From the NCBI GenBank assembly GCA_021495925.1, contig JAKEKT010000148.1, forward strand, positions 8,017-55,915: a stretch of 47,899 nt of DNA. Reading direction: 5' to 3'. The translations under genes were made by a program, and so were the position numbers. Source of the DNA: Diplodia intermedia (lineage: Eukaryota > Ascomycota > Dothideomycetes > Botryosphaeriales > Botryosphaeriaceae). The first letter of the stretch is position 1; each line of letters starts with the position of its first letter. Of the stretch, positions 24,101 through 36,100 are shown one piece after another. The notes under the pieces were generated by a model. It was given only the letters and a program-made list of their open reading frames with translations. It was not told the origin of the DNA and did not search any database.

Positions 24101-27100
24101 TTTAATACAGGGAGACGGTTCGAGCCGTAATAAAGGTGTTTGTTTAAGTACACATGGATTTACCTTAAAAGAAGTTGTTTTACTATACAATATTTTAATA
24201 ATTAAGTTTGATATTCAACCTACTATATATTCATATGAAAATCGTTGAGATCCTAAAATATATAAAGGTCCTAAATCAGAGCTGGCTAAAGTGGAGCATC
24301 AAATTCAGATTAATAAGAAGGATTTAAATAAGATTAATTCTAAGTTGTTGCCGTATTTCTCAGATCATTTTTTATATAAAATTAACCATATGGGTGTAAA
24401 GCATTAGACTTAGGTAGTATGGGCCAACTGTACGCTGAAAACAGCATGTCTAAAAAGGGAGATTAACTTATAACTATAATAATTTCTTATTATAATAAGT
24501 GTTCACTCTCGAGCTATGTTCCTATGGCTAGGATAACGAACAACAAAACATATCTAACGTTACATGTATTATAGCAGTTGCAGACTATAATAAAAAAAAC
24601 CATGGTTAGACTGTTTGGGCCTAAGGGAATATTTAATGGGTTTTATTAAAGAATTTAGGATCACCTGAAGTCCGAAAGACCGAGGTGACGGAGTTCTCAT
24701 AGTAGTTATCCCACTGTAATGGTGAGGTTATGCGAAGGGGAACAGGAGATAAATAAAGAACTAGGAACACCTTTTATCTCTGGAAAGCCGTATGATGGGA
24801 AACTATCACGTACGGTTTGGGAAAGGTTTTTTGGCTAATGATAATTAAATTTACTTATTTTTTATTGGGGCCAATCTACTATTTCACATTAATTATTGCC
24901 GTACCTACAGGTATTAAAATATTCTCATGATTAGCCACTTGTTACGGTGGTTCTTTACACTTAACACCTTCAATGTTATTTGCATTAGGGTTTGTATTTA
25001 TGTTCACTATCGGAGGATTAACAATCCACTTAGTCCTCCCTTTAATGACTACTATATGCTGGAAACTTCTAACAATTATACTACTCGAGTTTTATTTAAT
25101 TTCAGTGACAATGTATAATTTTGAACAATCAGCAGGTAACTTACGGATTTTATCAAACAAAATAAATATCTTAGTAGGAACCCCAGAGACTGCACGTAGT
25201 CCCACTCATAAAAAATTTTTTTTATGAGTGGAAAATATAGTCCATGTAATAAAATATTCATTAATCTATTTATATAATAACTTAAAATTTTGCTATATAT
25301 TTAACAAAGCCGCTTTTATAGCTCGGTCTTACTCTAGCTTTAGTAATAAGCCAGATGGAAAGGATAATACTAAAAGTTTAAAGCCTATAAAAGTTTATAA
25401 TAGCTTAAAAGAAGATAGAGTTAATATACTAAAAGAACAGAGAGATAAATCAGGTGTTTACTGTTTAATGAACAAGATAAATGGTCATGCTTACGTAGGA
25501 AGTTCTATTAATTTAGCTTCTAGAATGAGAAATTATCTTAATAATACTTTTTTAAAAAGTAAACAAAATGTTAATATGCCTATTGTAAAAGCTTTACTTA
25601 AATATGACCAGTCAAACTTTGCTCTTTTGATTTTAGAATATGTTGAACCTGAATCTATAACTGTTAGAGAAACTTTTTATATAACACATGTAATGCCTTA
25701 TTATAATGTATTAAAACAAGGTTATTCTTCTTTAGGTTATATACATACAGAGGAGACTAAGAAATTACTATCTGAATTAGCTAAGAATAGAACACATACT
25801 GATAAAACTAAAGGTTTAATAGCCAGGGCTTTAACCGGTGAAAATAATCCTTTTTATAATAAAAGTCATTCTATTGAAAGTAAGGTAAGAATGATTGAAG
25901 CTAATTCAGCTTACTCTGTTTATGTATATAACTCTTTTAAAGAGTTGTTAGTTATTTTCCCTTCAGTTAAAACTTTAGCTAAATTAATTAAATCAAATCA
26001 TTCTACATTAGTTAATATTATCCAAGAACAAACAATATTTAGAGGTGAATGATACTTAAGTAATATACCTTATAATTTAAGTGACACGCCTATAATAGCT
26101 GATTGATCTTCAAAAGAATGTGAAGAATTAGTATTAAATATTAACAAGAATAGTCATATTAAAAAGGCAGTGTTTGTATATGATATTAATAGAAATTTTC
26201 TGGGTAAATATGAAGGAGTAACGGATGCTAGCAGAGCATTGAAAATGAGTCATCTTACTATTAAAAAATATGCTAAGATAGGTGGTGTTTATAATGAATA
26301 TATATTTAGTTATGAAAGATTAATAGATTAATGAATTTTTATTCGTCTTATTACTTAAAAAATATACTTTGGGTAACAAAATTTAACGTTAGTGGTGCAT
26401 TATTATTTTTGACTTCATTTATTCTGTACTCTTTAAATAAAAATATATCAAAGGTTATAGATAGATTAGGAGGTGAACGTAAATCATTAAAAATCTATGA
26501 AAATTTCTATAATGATAGAAAAAAAATTTATAAAGAATTTAAAGGAAATAAAAAAGGATACATCTATGTTATTATTAATAAATTGAATGGAAAATGCTAC
26601 GTAGGTAGTACTAGATCCATAGTAGTTAGACTTTATAATTATTTTAATTTAAATTTACTAGAAGCTCAGAAAGGGAGACCTATATCTAGTGCTATTCTAA
26701 AATATGGTTTAGTAAATTTTGCTTTTATCTTAATAGAAGAAGTAGATTTAGAATTACATAATTTAGAAGAACGTGAAACTTATTGAATTAAACAACTAAA
26801 ACCTGAATATAATGCTATTAAAGAAGCAGCTAGAAATTTTAGTGTTCCTCATATATTAGAAACTAGATTAAAAATATCGAAAAATAGATCTAGCGGGGTT
26901 TTATATATTTACGATGAATTTAAGAATTTATTGGTAATAGTACCTTCTATAAGTTCGCTTGCTCTAGCTTTAGGTAGCTCTGCTATCAGTATATCTATTA
27001 AAAGAGCTATAGAGAATAATATTTTATTCCGTTCTTCTTGATATATATCTAAGGTGCCTTTCAAGGAAGATGAAAAACCTTTAATGGAATTTTCTACTCC

Positions 27101-30100
27101 TGAATATTTAGAGTTATTAGATAAAATGAAAGCTCAAAAACATATTAGAAAAGCCATCTTTGTTTTCAAGGATGGAAAATTTTTACGAAAATATGATGGG
27201 ATAATGGAAGTCGAAAATGACTTAAAAATTTCCCATGATACTATAAATTCTAATATTGAAAAAAATACTACGTACAAAGGATATAGATTTAGTTTACATA
27301 GAGTAGATTAATTATATATACTCTATTTGTCAAACTCTTGCTTAACTTTTTAATATAAAACCTTTTAGCAAGACAACAAGATTAAGCAAGATGTAATAAA
27401 GTTACGTGAGTGGAGTTGTCTTAGCTAACGCATCTCTAGATGTAGCTTTCCATGATAAATTAGAATGTTATTTATATCTATCCTCTATAATTAATTGTAA
27501 ATCAAATGATAATGAATTTAACGAAAAAATTCTTTACATGAAAAGTGAATATTTTACTGTATACTGAATGGGTTTAATGGATGCCATTGGATCAATTCAA
27601 GTTAATCATAACCAAAAATTTGATAAGTTAGAATACAATTTTTATTTTGAACTACCTCCTACCTATTCGAGTTCAGATATAATTTGACATTTTAATGTTT
27701 TTTCATATGGATTTTTAATAAATGAAAATTATAATAAAAAAACTAAACATTATGTTTTTCGTATTAATTGCGATGAAAAAAAGTTTTCTAATATATTAGA
27801 TAAAACATTTAGAAAACATAATCTACCTCTTACTTCAAGATTAAATTGTCAATTATCTTTTGCTGAATCTTGTATAGCGAATGGTAAAATGTGATATTTT
27901 TCTAATAGAAAAAATAAATATTCACAACAAAATAGTATAATTGAAAAATTGTCTAAAGAACGTCTAAGAAAAAGATCTGTTTTTTCATCATGGTTGTCAG
28001 GGTTTTTACATGCAAAATCTATTTGTAAAATCTCTAATAATAGACTTATTTTTTTTTTAGACAAATTAGATAATTATATTGCAGAGGAAATACAATATTT
28101 TTTTGGTATGACAAGTAAGTCTAAAAAAAATAAGAGAGGTAACTATTTTTTACGGATACATAGCCAAAAGACTATTAGTAAGATTAAAGATCATTTTTTG
28201 ATGTACACTACGTTGAATATAGATTTATTAAAAAAATTATCAGAGGTAAATATAAATAAATAAAAATTAGTAAGTGTCATGTGGTATGTCGCTTGGTTAA
28301 GAATTTTTTTCTTTTAGCCTACCCCCCGCTAAAGCGCGGGGGTGGGCCACCTCCCTCTCCTCCCGGAGAGGGGGTAGCCTTTGGTTTTTTCTTTTTTGAT
28401 ATTACCGTTAATTATTGTATTATAATTATAAAAATAATACATTGTTGGTAACGGTGGAATCCTATATATTTCCTTAAGCAAGAAATAAAAAAAAGGTATA
28501 GGGCTATGCCGTGGGTTTTAAGGTTTTTACATTATTATGTTTTTACATTATTATGTAATACTTTAAAATGCTGTAGAGACTATATGTGACAATTTGAAAT
28601 TAATTAAGTTTAATAGTAGAATAAGAGATAGTCCAATCCTGTTATAAGTAATTTGTTTACGAAATACAGATAATAATAATAAAAGAATAATTAGTAGCGA
28701 AGTAGCTATGTAAGTATATATCCGTATATATTTAAGTGTCTCAGGGTACCTTTATAATTTAATAGACTTACTTATTTAAAATTTATTTGTTTATAAAAAA
28801 TGTCGGGATAGATTATTGTAATCTTGATGTATTTAAGAATTCAATTGTATTTAATTTAGTTATAAACTTATTTGGTGTAGGTTTAATACTATTATCTGTT
28901 ATCAGAAGTTACGTAAGTATTAAAAATACCATAAGTATATATACTCCTTATGTCATAGAATGATTAGTTATTCTTCTGAAAGGATTAATCCTGTTACTGC
29001 TTTTTTCTATAGTTGTTTATGTGCTTTATCTTGATTATATTGAATTAACTACACCTCTTTATTGTTGCTCAGGAGAACAAGAGATAAAAGATACGATTGC
29101 AGAGTATCAGAGGGATGTTGCTCATTATAAAAGACTGGTCAATCAATGTGAGATTGAGCTTTCTTGTACTCAAAATCCTAGTGCAAGATCTTGACTTTCA
29201 AGTGAGCTGGATCAACTTAAGACAGAGCTTAAGGAATCCGAAGATGCTAGGCGTAAATTTATGGGTGAGCTTCGGGACCTTCAAAGATTACAAGAGGCAG
29301 CTTCTTCTAGACAGAATATTTCTATAGGTGAACCTAGTAAACGTCCTATTACTGATACTGGCAGTGGGTTTGAAAGTTCGGATAGTAAAAGAAAAGGATA
29401 ATAAGATATGATGAAGCATCTAATCAAGCTGAATATACGTATATTATTAAATCAGGTTTTGGGTATTACAGATCTCTTTGTGATGAATCTGTTAAAACTG
29501 AAAGCTCTATAATAATTTATATATTTCATATAAGAAAATATGACTAATTAAATACAAATATATATCTATCCTTTCTTATCTTTCCATAGATAATAAGAGC
29601 ATGTCGTAGACTTATTACGTAGTAGCTCAAATGGGCCTGAATAATTTATCTTCTATTAAGAATTATTTTGCAACTGACTATATGCTGGAAACTATATTAT
29701 TAGTGTATTGTTTACTATTTATTAATACGTTTTATCTTTATAAACTAGATGCTAGTAAGAATAATAACATTATTCTTTTAAATAGTCAAAAAAATGATAC
29801 TAAGAGTAGTTCAAATAAGAAACTACCTAATATACAATCAGCAGAAAACTGTAAAGGATTCTCAGAGACTGCACGTCAGTTACCAGAGAAAGAAGATTCT
29901 AAATTTTGAAATTGATTTGCAGGTATAATAGATGGTGACGGAAATTTTGACATTAGAATAGTAAAGGTGGAAGGCAAGAATGAAAAATCTCTTTCAAGCA
30001 GCAATAAACCGCTTTCCTTACCTACTACTAATAAAAAAGTTCTTAAACAAATTAGAATTAAATTACATAACAGAGATATTAGAATATTAAGACGTATACA

Positions 30101-33100
30101 AGATTATTTGCATATAGGTAAAATTAGAGCGGATAAAAATAAACCTTATTCAATATATACAGTATCTAATAAAGAAGATATGACATATCTTGTTAAAAAT
30201 CTTAATGGTTTAATTAGACTTAAAGTACCTAGCTTTAAAGAAGCTTGTAATTTATACAATATAGATTATATTGAACCTAATTATAACATAGAATTATATG
30301 ATTCATATTTTGCAGGCTTAGTTGATACTGATGGAAGCATAGTATTTAATTATGCTGGTAATAGAATAGAATGTAATTTAGAATTCCAATATAATGAATT
30401 CACATGTAAATTAAATTTTGACAATACTATATTAAATTGTAAACCTGCTATATCTATACGTAAAAAAACCTCGATTAAAGGTAATTCTAAAAACTACTCA
30501 TCTATTTCTTTTAAATTTCAAAATGTTAATAGTATGCTATTTATATATGATTATTTTATGAAAAATAGATTATATTGCGATATTAAATTCTACAGGGTAA
30601 GTAAAATTAAACCTTTTATGGAAATTCGTAAATATAAAACATCACCTATATATAGTATAGAGCATAAAATATATTCAGATTTTGTTATAGACTGAATTAA
30701 ATATGAAAATCCTTTATGATATAAAGTTCCATGTGTTAGTAAATATCTATTATATAAGGATGATAAATAGTTTGGGGCTCCCCCCCCCCCCTCGCTTCTA
30801 CATTTCATGAAATGAAGAGGGGGGGGGACCCAAACCTGCGGGGACCCTAATTTTTTTTTGTACATGTAAATGTACAAAAAAAAATAAGACAGCTTCGCTG
30901 GCTCCCCCCCGCCGGGATACTTATTACTGGTAAAGATACAGTCCACAATTTATTTTATACATTGCATTTTCACGTTGTATTAGGTATGGGAGCAGTATTT
31001 GCCTTCTTTAGTGGATGGTTAAAATATCATACCCTTAATTTGGCAAATTTGGCATCCAATATTAAGAATTTTAATTTTTATAATCCTTTTATTGTTTTAG
31101 AAATAATTTTTATAGCTTTAACTAATTATACTATAAGATATCCCACAAAGGAGTATATAATGTCTCTTTCCTTAAATTATATACTCTGTTTAGTTTTATT
31201 AATAGTAATTAATGTAACTATTACCCTTGTTATTTATAAACTATTCAACAATTTATATTATAAATTTTGTTTTGTAATATCTTATATTTGGATTATAGAT
31301 CCTGCCCTCTCTATAAACTATTCATTTTTTATGATGCAAACCATTAGTACGTATAATGGAATTTTAATGAGTGGTGACTATCGAATGCACTTTCAGTCCT
31401 TTTCAGCTCAGGCTGCTAAAGCAGGTTCGCAAGCTAGAAATTTAAGGGAAATGATACATTCTCTTAATACAGCTGCTTCTGTTTTTGAGAGAAGAGGTTT
31501 TATTTCATTACAGGATAGTTTAAGGGACACAAGTGATAGATTATTGGAGAGTTATAAAATTCATCGTAATGATGAACAATTTTTTATAAGGCAAGCGTAT
31601 TTTATCAGTGATTATTTAAATTAAAATTCTTAATATATACTTTATATTTGTGAGATGTATTTATATAACATTAAGCATTTCCACTATGTATTAAGTATGG
31701 GAGCAGTATTCGCACTATTTAGTGGATGATACTTCTGAATCCCAAAAATATTAGGATTAGATTATAACATCTTATTATCTAAAGTTCATTTCTGAATTTT
31801 ATTTATTGGTGTTAATCTTACATTTTTCCCTCTGAGTGTTGGGGGCCTATAATAGTAATATTATGGTGTAATAGGAGTTATTCTCCTTTAAACTTGGTAA
31901 ATTGCTGGAAAGGTATTAAACTATAAATTTTAGATTTTTTTTGCATTCCCTTGTATCTATAGTTTTACTTTAATACCCAATCAGCAGGTAATCCTTCTCT
32001 CCTCCATCATTTTTTTGCATAAAAAAAATGATGGAGGAATGAATAAAAGGCAACTTCAACGATCACGCGCCAAGTATCCTGCCTGGCTTTTATGACATAA
32101 ACAGTATTTTATTAACAATCGCATAATAGGTCGTACTTATCACCCCTTTTTTAGTTATCGTTAATTTTACGTTGTGCTATGTCAGGTAACTAAGGATAGT
32201 GATATGATCTACAAATATTGATTTTGTGCTGATAAACACTATTTATTTATCTAAACTAAGTGTTACCCGTAAATTATGTATTAGTAACAGTAGCTTGAGT
32301 CCTAAGGTAACAAAATTAGGCGGATCTCGTCGTCAATACTCTACTCAATCTAGAGGCTCTAATATTTATGAAATTAATAATCAAAAATCAATTGAATTTG
32401 ATTCTCTTGAATCCGGATGTGAACAAATTAAGTTTAAATACATAGGAGTTTCAGGTGTTTATAGATTGACTAATAAAAACGATTATAGTCGTTTTTATAT
32501 TGGAAGTTCAAATAACTTAGCTAGAAGAATGGAAGAGTATAATAAATTAACTAAAGGTTTACGTAACCCTCAGTCTTCAGCAGAGTTGGAAATATCCAAA
32601 ATTCCGGCTTCTGAATGAGGTTTAGAATTTATATATATTACTACTCCGCAACTATCTTTAGTTTATGAGCAATACGCAATAATCAAACTAAACCCCTCTA
32701 TGAATAGTTATTTTAAGGTTGTTCCTCGTGTAAATCCTCAATGAGGTAATAACCTGGATAATGCTATTATAGATATTAAAAAATTATTATCTTTATTTCC
32801 TGAGGGTTCTGAAGGTTATAATAGATTTTATGTATTCCTTAAAACTTATATATTAGCTAATAATTTAGAATATAGTGTGGAAGAACCTGATTCTAAATAT
32901 TACTGTTCTTTATTATTCGTATATAATAAAAATTCCCCGGAGAAAGAGAAAGAGCCTGTTGTTTATTCTTCAATAAATAAAGCTATGAAAGGATTACAAA
33001 TCAGTTATAGTACTTTATTAGATTACATAAATAATAAATATGTTTATAAGTCAAATCTTATTTTTTCTCTTGAGCCATTAGTGGCAAACAATTTTTCAGA

Positions 33101-36100
33101 ATATAAAGAAAAACTTGAAGGAGATAACCAACTTCGTAAACATATTATTGTTTTTAATAAAGACAATGAGATTGTATTTGAATTCAAATCTGGAAGAGAG
33201 ATGGCCAGATTATTCAAAATTGATGGAAAGGTAGCAAGAGCTGCCATTGCCAAGGGTGAATACCAGGACTTTTTACTTATATCAAAAGAGGTATCCAATC
33301 GAAAAACAGTTTACGTGTTTGATAGTAATACACTAGAATTAATAATAAATTTTGATAGTGTAAACAAAGCTATGAAATATGCTAAAGTTCATTTTTATAC
33401 ATTAAAAAATTTAATCGATAGTGGTACCCCTTATGAAGGTAAAATATATAGCTACTCAGATAAATTATAAAAAATTTTTATAGTAGTGTGTAATCTGTAC
33501 GATTATGCAACACTTCTTAGGTCTACAAGGAATTAGGATTAGTTCCCCTTATAACTAATAAATATAAGGTAAAAAGAGGATGAATTTCAAGAAAAACTTC
33601 CCGCTTCTACTAACCTTTTGGAAGAAGTGGTAGGGCTCCTTAAGGGTCCCAACACAAAGTTAACTTGAAGCGAAGCTTATTTTTTAAGTATATTAATATA
33701 TATAATTAATAATAAGAACGTTCAACGACTAGAAGAAAAGTATTTATGATAACAATCTTCCACGAGTATCTTCCGTCAATTAAACTTAATAAACATAATG
33801 ACATAATAGTCAGTTTAAAGTAAGACGATGACATAGTCTGAACCCTTGTGAAAACAAGGGGTTTAAAGGATAAATCCTTTAACGTAACATAATTGGCCTA
33901 GAAGAATTAGTGACTACCCTGATGCTTTCGCAGGATGAAACTTAATAAGTAGTTTTGGTTCTATAGTATCAGTAGTTGCTACTTGATTATTCTTACACAT
34001 TGTATATCTACAATTAGTTGAAGGTAAAGCTACATCAAGATATCCTTGATTAACACCTCAATTCTTCAGTGATTTATTACAAACACTTTTAAATAGATCA
34101 TACAATAGTTTAGAATGATGTTTAAATAGCCCTCCTAAACCTCATGCCTTTGTAAGTTTACCTTTACAAAGTCATGCTATGGGTATAGTATTATCAGTTT
34201 TATTATTAGTTTCTTTAGATTTTGCAAATATTTCTGAAAACTGTGATGCACCTAGAGCTTGAGGATTATACTTCCAAGATAGTGCTAGTCCACAAATGGA
34301 AGCTCTTGTAGAATTACATGATAATTAATATTTTTGTGTATAAGAGCCAAACTCCGGGGACACCCTAAAGCTCTTTTAACCAAGGATTTTAAGGAAACTT
34401 TATATCTGGCCTGATTAATGACTCAGGGTATGGTAATATCAAAAGAGATTCAGGAAACTGAAATGGGTAATCGCGGATCTAAATCAATAACAGCTAAGCT
34501 ATGCACACTAGAATAAGCCTGTTATTGTAAAAGAGCAACGAGTAGATGGTTCTTCAGTTTCTATATTCGAAACTGTAAGGTGTACTCTAGTCGCTAAGAA
34601 ATTAGTTTTTGAGCGAAATAAAGGTTTAATACTAAAAAATAAGTAGTAAAAAAAGCATAACTTATTTATTTTAGCCTTCTCTCACCTTTTGATACAAGGG
34701 AACCTAAGAAGCCTGCTACGCAGCTACGCAGCTACGCAGGGAAAAAAAGTTTGAGGAGCCTCCTCAAACTTTGGAGAGAGATTTTTAGATTTATGCCATA
34801 AAAACGTGGAGAATAAATAATTTTTTATAAATTATCTCGGTTTAATACTATTTTTTAATTATTTCTTAATTATACTACTAATATAAGAGTAGTGTTTTTT
34901 TTTAACTTTATAGAGTATTAGACAAATATATGGAAAATATTAAAAATCCGAAACTTTATCTTAAACTAAATCCATGGTATGTTACTGGTTTTTCGGATGG
35001 AGAAGCTTGTTTTCATATAGCTATAGGTAAAAATATTAAATATAAGAATGGCTTTTATGTAAATCCGGGTTTTTCAATTGTTTTGCATAAAAAGGATAAA
35101 ATATTACTAGAAAAAATCCAAGCTTATTTCGGAGGAATAGGTACATTAAAAACAAAGGACAAAATTGTTGAATTTAGAATATTTTCTATGAAGGATTTAA
35201 AAGTAATTATTGATCATTTTGATAATTATCCTTTAATTACTAAAAAACAAATAGATTATATGCTTTTTAAAGAAACTTTAGAATTAATAATAAATAAAGA
35301 ACATTTAACAGTAGAGGGTTTACAAAAAATTGTAAACATAAGAGCCTCTATGAATAAAGGTTTACCGGAAACATTAAAAAAAGCTTTTCCTGATGCTATT
35401 CCTCATACAAAATCTTTAGTTACAACTCCAAAGGTAATAGATCCAAACTGAGTAGTAGGGTTTACCGAAGCCGAAGGGTGTTTTTTTGTAAAAAAACACT
35501 TAAATAATGAAAGACTTAGTATTAAACTAGGTTGTCAAATTACTCAACATAATAGAGATATTTTACTCTTAAAAAGTTTAATTGATTTCTTTAATTGTGG
35601 TAGATTAGAGCCAGTAGGAGAGTCATCTCAAAATTTTATTACTGCTAAACTATCTGATATTACTAAGATTATTATTCCTTTTTTTGATAAATATCCTCTA
35701 GTTGGATCTAAAGCTAAAGATTTTAAAGATTGAAAGAAGATATCTGAATTAATGACATCAAAGGCCCATCTTAATAAAGAAGGACAAGAACAAATTCTTC
35801 AAATAAAATCCAGAATTAATACATCAAGAACTTGAGAAGAAAAATAATAGTTTTCTCACTTTTTACATTTAATATATATATATACTAATAGTTATATTAA
35901 TTTAAAGCAGCTTAATCTTAAAAGTAACTATGATAACACAATGGATAAAGTAACTCAAAATTAAAGTTATCACCTAAACTTGTTTTATCTTTACAATGAA
36001 CTGTGAATAATTTGTTTATCTCTTTACAATTAACAGTAAATAAATTTATAGCCCCGGCCGCCGCTCCGCGGCTGGGGCCTTATTTTTTTTTTGTACATGT

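Larger units (their letters stand above)
25019..27406 (+). mobile_element. cox1 group I intron with two GIY-YIG ORFs
   Basis: P (tatatgctggaaactt) near 25053, Q (caatcagcaggtaac) near 25126, R (ccccagagactgcacg) near 25181, S (aaaatatagtcc) near 25232. Both ORFs follow S. Ends in G at 27406. Confidence 0.87.
27457..29609 (+). mobile_element. cox1 group I intron with decayed LAGLIDADG ORF and a cox2-like chimeric ORF
   Basis: R (gtagagactatatg) near 28572 and S (aagagatagtcc) near 28623 are visible. P and Q are less clear because a GC cluster lies at 28318-28380. After S come about 200 nt and then an ORF that begins with a copy of cox2 exon 2. Ends in G at 29609. Confidence 0.75.
29628..31675 (+). 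mobile_element. cox1 group I intron with LAGLIDADG ORF and a duplicated-exon chimeric ORF
   Basis: P (tatatgctggaaact) near 29680, Q (caatcagcagaaaac) near 29836, R (ttctcagagactgcacg) near 29859, S (aaagatacagtcc) near 30932. Two candidate 3' ends exist: G at 30964, before a diverged HFHVVLGMG copy, and G at 31675, before the exon that continues as normal COX1. Confidence 0.8.

Noticed and set aside
24927..25118. 63-aa ORF overlapping a cox1 exon
   Set aside because: Wrong frame; the COX1 frame at 24888-25018 is conserved.
29097..29327. 76-aa ORF inside the 28838 chimeric ORF
   Set aside because: Shifted frame of the coiled-coil coding region; has no features of its own.
34717..34740. gctacgca tandem triplet as a regulatory site
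   Set aside because: Too short and without context; more likely a by-product of GC-element insertion.
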